Assembly: GCA_964426135.1 (NCBI GenBank)
Contig: CAYRPN010000002.1
Coordinates: 124,001-188,000 of the forward strand
Source of the DNA: CAYRPN01 sp964426135
Lineage (GTDB): Bacteria; Planctomycetota; Phycisphaerae; Phycisphaerales; Phycisphaeraceae
Direction: 5' to 3'
DNA: 64,000 nt
Part shown: piece after piece, positions 27,513 through 35,166 of the stretch
How positions within the stretch are numbered: position 1 is the first letter of the stretch
Layout of the letters: each line of letters opens with the position of its first letter
Notes under the pieces: model-generated
The model's database searches: none
The model's input: the letters and a program-made list of their open reading frames with translations, nothing else
What the model was told of the DNA's origin: nothing
Made by a program: the position numbers and the translations under genes

Positions 27513-28631
27513 TTGCTACGCACTCCGTTCTACAGCATGCACGTCGAGCGCGGCGCCAAGCTCGTCGATTTCGCCGGGTGGGAAATGCCCATCATGTACA
27601 AGTCGATCATCGAGGAGCACAAGCAGGTGCGCGCCGCCGGCGGCATGTTCGATGTCTCGCACATGGGTCGGCTCAAACTCAGTGGCCGCGATGCGCAGAA
27701 GCTGATTGACAAGGTCGCCACCCGCCGCATCAGCGATCAGAAGGAAGAGACCTGCCGGTACAGCCTCGTCTGCAACGAGCAGGGCGGAGTGCTCGACGAC
27801 ATCATCATCTATCGCTACGACGATCATTGGATGCTGGTGGTGAATGCGTCCAACCGCGAGAAGATTCTCAAGCACCTGCAGGCTCACGCGGCTGATCTGA
27901 AAGTGAAGATCGACGACCTGACGCTGTCCACCAGCATGCTCGCGCTGCAGGGCCCCAAGGTGATGGAGAACATCGCCAAGTTCAGCGGCGAAGTGCCCGC
28001 GCTGAAGCGCTATTCGTTCTGCGTCAAGAGTTTTCTCTTCGTGAAGGTGACGATCAGCCGGACGGGCTACACGGGCGAGGATGGCGTGGAGGTGATTTTG
28101 CCGGCGAAGATGCCGCAGTCGCTCTTGAACATGGTGCTGCACAGCGGCGGCGTGGCGGCGGAACAGGTGATGCAGCCGGCGGGACTCGGCGCCCGCGATT
28201 CGCTGCGGCTGGAGGCGGGCATGCCGCTGTATGGCCACGAGCTGGATGAGAACACGGATCCGCTTTCAGCGGGCTTGAACTTCGCCGTGGCGCTCGACAA
28301 GGGTGAGAACTCTGCATTCCCCGGCGAATCCGGTTTCATCGGGCAGGCGGCTCTGAAGCGCATCGCCGCGGATGGGCCGAAAAGGAAACTCGTCGGCTTG
28401 AAACTCGAAGGCAAGCGCACCGCGCGGCAAGGCATGCCCGTGACAAAGGATGGCGGCGCGGCGGGGGTGGTCACCAGTGGCTGCCTTTCGCCGACGCTTG
28501 GCTATCCGATTGCGATGGCGTATGTCGATGCTGCGCAGAGCGCGGTGGGCAACGCGCTGCAAGTTGATCTTGGCGGCAAACCCACGGACGCGCAGGTGGT
28601 GCCGTTGCCGTTCTTCAAGCGGCCGAAGTGA
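27513..28631 (+). CDS. gcvT: aminomethyltransferase (glycine cleavage T protein)
   Basis: This is a 372-residue protein, normal for GcvT. It transfers the methylene group from aminomethyl-lipoyl H protein to tetrahydrofolate, releasing ammonia. Landmarks are LVDFAGWEMPIMY, the GMFDVSHMGR folate region, GYTGEDGVEV, GLGARDSLRLEAGMPLYGHE and the C-terminal VTSGCLSPTLGYPIAMAYV. The start is TTG 27513 with AAAGGA upstream; the family usually begins with a similar LRTPFY segment. No other gcv gene is visible in the window. Confidence 0.95.
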   Translation: MLRTPFYSMHVERGAKLVDFAGWEMPIMYKSIIEEHKQVRAAGGMFDVSHMGRLKLSGRDAQKLIDKVATRRISDQKEETCRYSLVCNEQGGVLDDIIIYRYDDHWMLVVNASNREKILKHLQAHAADLKVKIDDLTLSTSMLALQGPKVMENIAKFSGEVPALKRYSFCVKSFLFVKVTISRTGYTGEDGVEVILPAKMPQSLLNMVLHSGGVAAEQVMQPAGLGARDSLRLEAGMPLYGHELDENTDPLSAGLNFAVALDKGENSAFPGESGFIGQAALKRIAADGPKRKLVGLKLEGKRTARQGMPVTKDGGAAGVVTSGCLSPTLGYPIAMAYVDAAQSAVGNALQVDLGGKPTDAQVVPLPFFKRPK

Positions 28632-28708
28632 TTGGAACCTCTCCGCAACCTGCCCTGGCGAAGGAGAGTGGGCCGGGGTTCCCGTTCGGCGGCGTCAGGG
28701 AGGCAGTC

Positions 28709-30049
28709 TTGATTGAAGTGAAATGTCCGTCGTGTGGCCAGGGCTACCGCGTCAACGACGATCGCGCCGGCGGCAGTGCCAAATGCAAGAAATGCGGCGG
28801 CGTCATCATGGTGCCGCGGCCTGGTACATCGGTGCTGGACACTGACCTGGAGTTGCCGATCACGGGTGCCTCCAGATCGCAGGGCACGAGCAAACCGCCG
28901 CGACTGCCGACGTCGAACACGATTCCCGGACCAGCGACAGCGAAATCATCCAACCACGATCTGCCTGGAAACATCAGCGATGCCGGGGCCCACGATATCG
29001 CCGCACCGGCTCCGGCCAGCAGCGAGGAGTACAAGCCGCGCTATCGTCGGCGCGGTGTCGATCCGCTGCTGGAGGGTCGGCCCTACGACGGCGCTGCCGA
29101 GGTCGATGCGAGACGACGGAGCATCGTGGTGGTGGGCATCGTGCTGATTGCCGGATTCCTGATGCCCGCGTGTGAACCGACCGGCATGGGCGGCTTCGAG
29201 ATCAGCTTTCCCAACATCGCCCAGCTTGGCAGTGAGTTTCTAGGTCTCACCGAGAAGCTCATGCTGCTCTTTCCGCTGATGGCGGGAATCGGCGCGCTCG
29301 CGCTGGCGGCAACCGTGCTGCCGCCCAGTCGCGGCATCGTTCTGCTGGTGATGGGCCTGGTTCCGGTCTTGGTGAGTTTCGCCGACAGTCGAGTCATGTC
29401 GATGTTCGACGACAGCATGATCGGGGATTCCATTTCACAAGCCGGTGTGATGGGTCTGCTGCTGGTAGCCGGTTCCACCGGGATCTATGTTGGATCGCGC
29501 GTACGCTGGTATCGGCCGAGCAAACTCTACAGCTACTACTTCGGACTGGCTGGAGCCGTGGCGCTTCTGCTGTTTCTTTGCCTGCCGGTCGGAGGCACGA
29601 TGCTGATCGTGACGCCGTTCCAGGTCATCAAAGAGAGCTTCTTCGGCGGGCTGGGCATGTTGATCGCCGTGGGGCTGCTTCTGACCTCGGCCGTGTTGAG
29701 TCTGGTGAATACGCCGAACCAGAACCCATCGGGCGCTTCTAGGATTGCCAGCATCGCGTTCCGGTGTCTGCTGGGTTCGTGGGTGATCGTGCCGTCCACA
29801 TTGATACTTGCGCTGGTGGGGCAGGGGTTGCAGATGGGTGCTCCGATGACCTTTCTGCTCACGATCGTGCTGGGGTTTTTTAAGATCGCACTTTGGATCG
29901 GCGGCATGCTGCTGCTGACGCCGATGGGTGCGGTGGACATCATGCTTGGCCAGCCAATCACCGATCCGCACGCCTGCGTCCAATGCGGTTATGACCTGCG
30001 CGGTTCGCGGGACCGGGCGTGTCCTGAATGTGGCCACCAGAATGCCTGA
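28709..30049 (+). CDS. zinc-ribbon membrane protein (MJ0042-type)
   Basis: This 446-residue protein has two zinc-ribbon motifs: CPSCGQGYRVND with CKKCGG at the N-terminus (MJ0042/zf-MJ0042 type, cytoplasmic) and CVQCGYDLRG with CPECGHQNA at the C-terminus. About eight hydrophobic segments lie between, with a disordered linker at 45-130. TTG 28709 with GGGAGG upstream is preferred to GTG 28628, which overlaps the gcvT stop and adds 27 residues unlike the family. The function is unknown; such ribbon-membrane-ribbon proteins are common in planctomycetes. Confidence 0.82.
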   Translation: MIEVKCPSCGQGYRVNDDRAGGSAKCKKCGGVIMVPRPGTSVLDTDLELPITGASRSQGTSKPPRLPTSNTIPGPATAKSSNHDLPGNISDAGAHDIAAPAPASSEEYKPRYRRRGVDPLLEGRPYDGAAEVDARRRSIVVVGIVLIAGFLMPACEPTGMGGFEISFPNIAQLGSEFLGLTEKLMLLFPLMAGIGALALAATVLPPSRGIVLLVMGLVPVLVSFADSRVMSMFDDSMIGDSISQAGVMGLLLVAGSTGIYVGSRVRWYRPSKLYSYYFGLAGAVALLLFLCLPVGGTMLIVTPFQVIKESFFGGLGMLIAVGLLLTSAVLSLVNTPNQNPSGASRIASIAFRCLLGSWVIVPSTLILALVGQGLQMGAPMTFLLTIVLGFFKIALWIGGMLLLTPMGAVDIMLGQPITDPHACVQCGYDLRGSRDRACPECGHQNA

Positions 30050-30091
30050 TGATCCGCGGGAAGCGGGGCGCCCTGTTACTTCAGTGCAATG

Positions 30092-30116
30092 AAAAACCCC
30101 GCGGCTGACCGCGGGG
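30092..30116 (-). terminator. rho-independent terminator of glnN
   Basis: On the minus strand CCCCGCGG-TCAG-CCGCGGGG is followed by TTTTT, 32 bases past the glutamine synthetase stop codon. The stem is perfect over eight base pairs. Confidence 0.85.
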
Positions 30117-30148
30117 CTTCTTCGTGATTTGATTGTCGAGCCAGCCGA

Positions 30149-32332
30149 TCAGCGGATGAACAGCATCTCGCGGTAGGTCGGCAGCGGCCACAGGTCGTCG
30201 GCGACCAGGCCTTCAAGCACGTCGGCGACGCTGCGGACTTCGAGCATCGCCGGCAGCACTTCATCGCGGAAGTGCTTGGCGTGATCGACCAGCCCGCCGT
30301 GAGCCTCGTGGTTGATCGCCGAGTTGAGCGCGGCAATGCCGGCTTCCAGCTTGGCCACCAGTTCGCCGATGCGTGAAAGCTGGGTGGTGTCCGCGCTGCC
30401 CGTGGCGGTCTTGATCGCCGCCGCGGTGGAGGCGAGCTGGCCCTGGTAGCGGTAGCACGCCGGCAGGATCATCGTCTGGGCGATGTTCAGGCACAGCTTG
30501 CTCTCGGTGGCCACATCTTTGCAGTACCGCTCGACGTAGATGTCGAATCGGCTCTTGGTTTCGCGTTCGCTGAGCACGCCGTATTTCGAGAGCAGTTCGA
30601 TATGCGCGGGGATCGCCATTTCCGACAAGGCGTCGACGGTGTTCTTGAGGTTGGGCAGGCCGCGCTTGGCCGCTTCCTTGTGCCAGGCTTCGGAGTAACC
30701 GTCGCCGTTGAACACGATCGCCTTGTGTTCCTTGTAGATCGACTGAATGACCTTCTGGGCGGCGTCGTTGAGCTTCTTCGGATCGCCCTTGGTCGCCTTC
30801 TCAATCTCGGTGGCGACGTAGTCGAGCGACTCGGCGACGATGGTGTTGAGCACGACCAGCGGGCCGGCGATGGACTGGCTGGAGCCGACGGCGCGGAACT
30901 CGAACTTGTTGCCGGTGAAGGCGAAGGGGCTGGTGCGGTTGCGGTCGCCGTAGTCCTTGGGCAATGGGGGCAGGGTGTCCACGCCCACGCTCATGAACTG
31001 CTTCTCTTTCGGGCCCTTGGCCTTGCCCTTTTCGATGCTCTCGAACACGTTGGTGAGCATGTCGCCGAGGAAGATGGACACGATCGCCGGCGGAGCCTCG
31101 TTGGCGCCGAGGCGGAAGTCGTTGCCTGCATGTGCGATCGCCACGCGGAGGAGCTTGCTGTACTTGTGCACCGCTCGGATGACCGCGGCGCAGAACACGA
31201 GGAACTGCATGTTCTCGTGCGGGGTGTCGCCCGGCTCCAGCAGGTTGCCGACCTTCGGGCCGCCCAGCGACCAGTTCAGGTGCTTGCCGCTGCCGTTGAT
31301 GCCGGCGAAGGGCTTCTCGTGCAGCAGGCAGGCGAGGCCGTATTTCTCCGCCACGCGGCGAAGCGTGATCATGATGAGCTGCTGATGGTCGGCGGCGACG
31401 TTGGCGTTTTCATAAACGGGGGCGATTTCGTACTGGCTCGGAGCCACTTCGTTGTGGCGCGTTTTGACCGGGATGCCCAGCTTGAACATCTCGCGCTCGG
31501 CGTCGAGCATGCACGCCAGCACGCGCTCGGGAATCACGCCGAAGTACTGGTCCTCAAACTCCTGGCCCTTCGGCGGCTTGGCGCCGAAGAGGCTGCGTCC
31601 GCAGATGGTCAGGTCGGGCCGGGCGAAGAAGAAGTTGCGGTCGATCAGGAAGTATTCCTGTTCAGGACCGGCGGTGGAGTAGATGTAACCGGGATCGCTG
31701 TGGCCGAAGAGTTTGAGCACGCGGGCCGCCTGCGCGGCGACGGCCTTCATCGATCGCAGCACCGGCGTCTTCTTGTCCAGCGCTTCGCCGGTCCAGGAGA
31801 CGAACGCCGTGGGGATGCACAGGGTGGTGCCGTTGGGGTTTTCGAGAATGTACGCGGGGCTGGTGACGTCCCACGCGGTGTAGCCGCGGGCTTCGAACGT
31901 GGCGCGGATGCCGCCGGAGGGGAAGCTCGACGCGTCCGGTTCGCCCTGGATCAGCACCTTGCCGCTGAACTCAGCGAGCGCGGTGCCGTCGGGCTGCGGA
32001 TCGAGGAAGCTGTCGTGCTTCTCGGCGGTGATGCCGGTGAGGGGGAAGAAGACGTGAGCGTAGTGCGTGGCGCCTTTCTCCATGGCCCAGTCGCGCATCG
32101 CGGCGCCGACGATGTCGGCAATGCCCGCGTCGAGCTTGGCGCCTTCCTTGATCGTCTTCTGCAAGGTCTTGTAGACGCCCTTGGGCAAACTCTTCTTCAT
32201 CTCCGCTTCGCCAAAAACGTTGGCGCCGAAGATTTCCTGAGCCGGTGTTTCCTTGAAATTCAGCGGCTTTTCAGTGGGCTTGTAATGAGTAATGGCGGCG
32301 ATGGCGGCCTGACGGGCGTTCACTGGCGTCAT
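30149..32332 (-). CDS. glnN: glutamine synthetase type III
   Basis: This is a 727-residue enzyme; GSIII proteins are about 700-730 residues, far longer than GlnA type I. It ligates ammonia to glutamate using ATP, in the cytoplasm. Landmarks are KGATHYAHVFFPLTG with EKHDSF near the start, GPEQEYFLID, AREMFKLGIP-type catalytic region with KTRHNEVAPSQYE, and NGSGKHLNWS. ATG 32332 is preferred because a family-like start (MTPVNARQAAI) and AGGAG follow from it; the frame to 32446 is upstream sequence. A sigma-54-like promoter precedes it and a strong terminator follows. Confidence 0.95.
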   Translation of the reverse strand: MTPVNARQAAIAAITHYKPTEKPLNFKETPAQEIFGANVFGEAEMKKSLPKGVYKTLQKTIKEGAKLDAGIADIVGAAMRDWAMEKGATHYAHVFFPLTGITAEKHDSFLDPQPDGTALAEFSGKVLIQGEPDASSFPSGGIRATFEARGYTAWDVTSPAYILENPNGTTLCIPTAFVSWTGEALDKKTPVLRSMKAVAAQAARVLKLFGHSDPGYIYSTAGPEQEYFLIDRNFFFARPDLTICGRSLFGAKPPKGQEFEDQYFGVIPERVLACMLDAEREMFKLGIPVKTRHNEVAPSQYEIAPVYENANVAADHQQLIMITLRRVAEKYGLACLLHEKPFAGINGSGKHLNWSLGGPKVGNLLEPGDTPHENMQFLVFCAAVIRAVHKYSKLLRVAIAHAGNDFRLGANEAPPAIVSIFLGDMLTNVFESIEKGKAKGPKEKQFMSVGVDTLPPLPKDYGDRNRTSPFAFTGNKFEFRAVGSSQSIAGPLVVLNTIVAESLDYVATEIEKATKGDPKKLNDAAQKVIQSIYKEHKAIVFNGDGYSEAWHKEAAKRGLPNLKNTVDALSEMAIPAHIELLSKYGVLSERETKSRFDIYVERYCKDVATESKLCLNIAQTMILPACYRYQGQLASTAAAIKTATGSADTTQLSRIGELVAKLEAGIAALNSAINHEAHGGLVDHAKHFRDEVLPAMLEVRSVADVLEGLVADDLWPLPTYREMLFIR

Positions 32333-32412
32333 GGGTGGACCACTCCTGGAGTAAAGTGCGGAAAAAGCGAACACAAAACACTTGGTTGGTACCAAGCACG
32401 AGTCGTTGTTAA

Positions 32413-32428
32413 TGCAAGAATCATGCCG
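32413..32428 (-). promoter_or_regulatory. candidate sigma-54 promoter of glnN
   Basis: On the minus strand CGGCATGATTCTTGCA matches the sigma-54 pattern GG-N10-GC with TTGC at the -12 region. It lies about 80 bases before the glnN start codon, and nitrogen genes are classic sigma-54 targets. Confidence 0.55.
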
Positions 32429-32521
32429 CATCCGATAACAGGGCATACCTCATGGTAAACTATTATCTTGGATGAGGTTAGAAACTTAGGAATCGCAGTC
32501 GTCTCACCTGAATCGGGCTGG

Positions 32522-32585
32522 GGTGCCTTGAATGTGGGCAAATGGCCTGTTAAGTAGCCTGGCTGTGCCTTGAAAATAGGCACAG
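32522..32585. promoter_or_regulatory. paired inverted repeats upstream of glnN, possible activator sites
   Basis: CTGTGCCT-N7-AGGCACAG (32563-32585) is a perfect 8-base inverted repeat. A weaker TGCC-N9-GGCA lies at about 32523-32539. They are about 41 bases apart (four helical turns) and lie 95-170 bases upstream of the sigma-54-like promoter, where enhancer-binding activators such as NtrC bind. The 368-base gap 32333-32700 holds nothing else recognised. Confidence 0.4.
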
Positions 32586-32700
32586 TGCCTGCCTGAAAAC
32601 AACTCCTTCGTTTCAAGCGCATGCATGGTCCCAGCGACCAAGGCTTGGGTTGGGAGATTACAGAACCGGCGGCGTTACGCAAGTCTGTTAAGCCAACCGG

Positions 32701-33147
32701 TCAGTCCATCCGCACGCCGATGTGCAGCAGGATGTTCGCGTACCTCTGCTGGTCAGCGGTCTGCACAGTCAAAATATGATCGGGCGTCGCCACGGCTTTG
32801 TAGAAATCCCATTTCTCGATCGGCTCCAACTTGAGCTTCAACTTCGCCGCTTTCATCGTCGCGCGGTACTCGTTCCACACCGGCGGGTCCTCCGTCAGTG
32901 CGTACTGGCCGCTCGTCTCGTACATCATCGTGTTGATCTGCTCAATCGGCGCGACGGAGAGAATCGCCTCCAGCACCTGATTGCACGTGACCAGTCCCGG
33001 CATCAGATTCAAATGCACGAGCTCGGCGTTCGGCCCCTTCTTGCTCGACGCGGGGTAGTTGCCGTCGGCGATGAGGATCGAGCCGTGATGACCGGCACGG
33101 GCAAGCGCCGCAAGAATCTGTGGATGGATGAGTTTGGTTTTGAGCAT
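32701..33147 (-). CDS. RbsD/FucU family protein (sugar mutarotase-like)
   Basis: This 148-residue protein matches the RbsD/FucU fold: HPQILAALARAGHHGSILIADGNYPA near the start and QYALTEDPPVWNEY in the middle. Family members interconvert anomers of fucose or ribose, in the cytoplasm. The late RYANILLHIGV segment is also typical. The substrate cannot be assigned; no fucose or ribose transport genes are adjacent. Confidence 0.88.
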   Translation of the reverse strand: MLKTKLIHPQILAALARAGHHGSILIADGNYPASSKKGPNAELVHLNLMPGLVTCNQVLEAILSVAPIEQINTMMYETSGQYALTEDPPVWNEYRATMKAAKLKLKLEPIEKWDFYKAVATPDHILTVQTADQQRYANILLHIGVRMD

Positions 33148-33364
33148 GGGTGTTTCCGTGAATGACGACTTGCTGCAGCGGGCTGGGCAGGGAGGATCGA
33201 GTTCACAAGACTGCCAGGTTACGCAAGCCGTGAATCATAATGTGTTGCGGCCGTTTCGACATGAGCCGGCGGACCCACTCGGCTCGGCTCGACTTCTTGA
33301 ACGGACATCGCGCATTGCCGCCTCTGTCGCGGCGCGCTATCCGGCATCCGTTACACTGCTTCTC

Positions 33365-34456
33365 ATGCGTCCCATCATCGATTCCCATCTGGACTTGGCC
33401 TGGTGTGCGGTGCATTTCAATCGGGATCTGACCCGCACGGTGTCGGAGATTCGCGAGCGTGAAAAGGAGATGACCGACGAGCCGGCACGCGGGAAAAACA
33501 CGCTGACGTTGCCCGAACTGAAAAGGGCGGGCATCGGTTTGTGTGTCGCGACCCTTCTGGCCCGCGGCGGGCCGAAGCAGGCGGTCAAGCGCATTTATGG
33601 CCGGACGGACCTCGATTACGCCACGCAGGAAATCGCTCACTGTCACGCCAAGGCGCAGCTCGCGTACTACGAGTTGCTTCAGAAGCAGGGGCTGTTGCGC
33701 TTCATCCGTAACCGTGCTGATTTCGACACGCATTGGAGCAATCTGCAGATGCTCGGCGCCGAGGCTTGTCCGCTGGGCATCATCCTCAGCATGGAAGGCG
33801 CCGACCCGATCGTCACCGTGGATCAGGCGCACGAGTGGTGGAGCCTCGGCCTGCGCGCCGTCGGCCTGGCACACTACGGCGTCGGGCAGTACGCCTACGG
33901 CACCGCGGTGGAGGGGCCGCTCTCCGCGAAGGGCCGCGAACTGCTGGGCGTTTTCAAGCAGCTCGGCATGATCAACGACGCCACGCATCTGTGCGACATC
34001 AGTTTTTTCGAGGCGCTCGATCTCGTCGAAGGCCCTTGGCTGGCGAGCCATCACAACTGCCGGGCGCTGGTGCCCGGTGATCGCCAGCTCACCGATCAGC
34101 AGATCAAGCTGCTGATCTCGCGCGGCGCCGTCATCGGCGCGGCCCTCGATGCCTGGATGCTCTACCCCGGTTGGATTCGCGGCAAGACGCAGCCGAGCGT
34201 CGTCAGCCTCGAAGCGGTGGCGGACCATATGGATCACGTCTGCCAGTTGGCGGGCAACGCGAAACACAGCGCCATCGGCAGCGATCTCGACGGCGGCTTC
34301 GGCATCGAGCAGACGCCGCACGACCTCGACACGATCACCGACCTGCAGAAGCTCGCCGACATCCTCGTCAGGCGCGGCTACAGCGACGCGGACATCGACG
34401 GTATCTTCTTCGGCAACTGGCTGCGCTTCTTCCGCGCGGCACTGCCGGCGAAGTGA
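33365..34456 (+). CDS. membrane dipeptidase (peptidase M19)
   Basis: This 363-residue protein starts at ATG 33365, giving MRPIIDSHLDLAW; the frame upstream to 33128 is not family-like and overlaps the divergent RbsD/FucU promoter region. Zinc-site features of M19 dipeptidases are visible: DSHLDL, the bridging Glu in SMEGADP, HLCDISF, ASHHNCRALVP and GSDLDGGFG. The family hydrolyses dipeptides, sometimes with D-residues. No signal peptide is seen, so it is probably cytoplasmic. The 217 bases upstream are shared with the divergent gene. Confidence 0.9.
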   Translation: MRPIIDSHLDLAWCAVHFNRDLTRTVSEIREREKEMTDEPARGKNTLTLPELKRAGIGLCVATLLARGGPKQAVKRIYGRTDLDYATQEIAHCHAKAQLAYYELLQKQGLLRFIRNRADFDTHWSNLQMLGAEACPLGIILSMEGADPIVTVDQAHEWWSLGLRAVGLAHYGVGQYAYGTAVEGPLSAKGRELLGVFKQLGMINDATHLCDISFFEALDLVEGPWLASHHNCRALVPGDRQLTDQQIKLLISRGAVIGAALDAWMLYPGWIRGKTQPSVVSLEAVADHMDHVCQLAGNAKHSAIGSDLDGGFGIEQTPHDLDTITDLQKLADILVRRGYSDADIDGIFFGNWLRFFRAALPAK

Positions 34457-34467
34457 TTCAGACAGGA

Positions 34468-34622
34468 TTGACCACCGAGACACCGAGTACACCGAGGAAA
34501 GAATAATGCAGAGCAGAATGGAGTATCGAGATACCAGCACCACGTTCTGATCTTTCTTCCGGTCCTTCGCTCTCTTTGCTCTTCTTTTCCGATCTCGGTT
34601 CTCTCGGTGTCTCGGCGGTCAA
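34468..34622. repeat. inverted repeat of ACCGAGAC-type sequence
   Basis: TTGACCACCGAGACACCGAG (34468-34487) is mirrored by CTCGGTGTCTCGGCGGTCAA (34603-34622), with one mismatch in 20. The 115-base loop is pyrimidine-rich on the right. It fills the gap between the dipeptidase and RidA genes and may act as a leader hairpin for the latter. Confidence 0.7.
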
Positions 34623-34644
34623 ACTCTTTTCTTGGAGCAACGAT

Positions 34645-35112
34645 ATGAGCACACGCGATCAGAAACTCGAATCCCTCGGCTATCCGCTCGACCACGTGCC
34701 CGGCCGCGGCGCGATCTATCGCCCCGTCGTCATCGATGGCACAACGATCTACGTTTCCGGCTGCGTTCCGTTCGATGGCGCGATGCTGATGAGCAAGGGC
34801 AAGGTGCCTTCGCAGGTTCCGCTGGCTGCCGCGCAAAAGGCCGCCGCCCTGTGTGCCGCCAACCTGCTGCGGCTGCTGCGAAAGGAACTCGGCACGCTGG
34901 ATCGCGTCGAGCGCGTGCTGAAGCTCTTCGGCATGGTCAACAGCGATCTCGACTTCACCGACCAACACCTGGTCATCAACGGCGCCTCGCAACTCATGCT
35001 CGATGTGCTGGGCGATGACGCGGGCCTGGGCGCCCGCAGTGCGGTCGGCATGGCAGCGTTGCCGCTGGGTGCGAGCGTGGAAGTGGAAGGCGTTTTCAAG
35101 CTGGCGAAGTGA
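34645..35112 (+). CDS. RidA (YjgF/UK114) family protein
   Basis: This 155-residue protein starts at ATG 34645 with TTGGAG upstream. It contains VIDGTTIYVSGCVPFDG, VERVLKLFGMVNSDLDFTD and GARSAVGMAALPLGASVEVE, the strand pattern of RidA-type proteins, including a conserved Arg before the SAVGMAALP strand. Archetypal RidA deaminates reactive enamine/imine intermediates; this longer subgroup is less well characterised. It follows the M19 dipeptidase on the same strand. Confidence 0.88.
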   Translation: MSTRDQKLESLGYPLDHVPGRGAIYRPVVIDGTTIYVSGCVPFDGAMLMSKGKVPSQVPLAAAQKAAALCAANLLRLLRKELGTLDRVERVLKLFGMVNSDLDFTDQHLVINGASQLMLDVLGDDAGLGARSAVGMAALPLGASVEVEGVFKLAK

Positions 35113-35166
35113 GAAGTCGTTCCTGGCGATGAGGTGATGCCGAAGGGGGCTGCCAGTTCCCGAGCA

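Noticed and set aside
30602..32458. 618-codon plus-strand frame opposite glutamine synthetase
   Set aside because: Shadow of the well-supported GSIII gene; no start region or motif.
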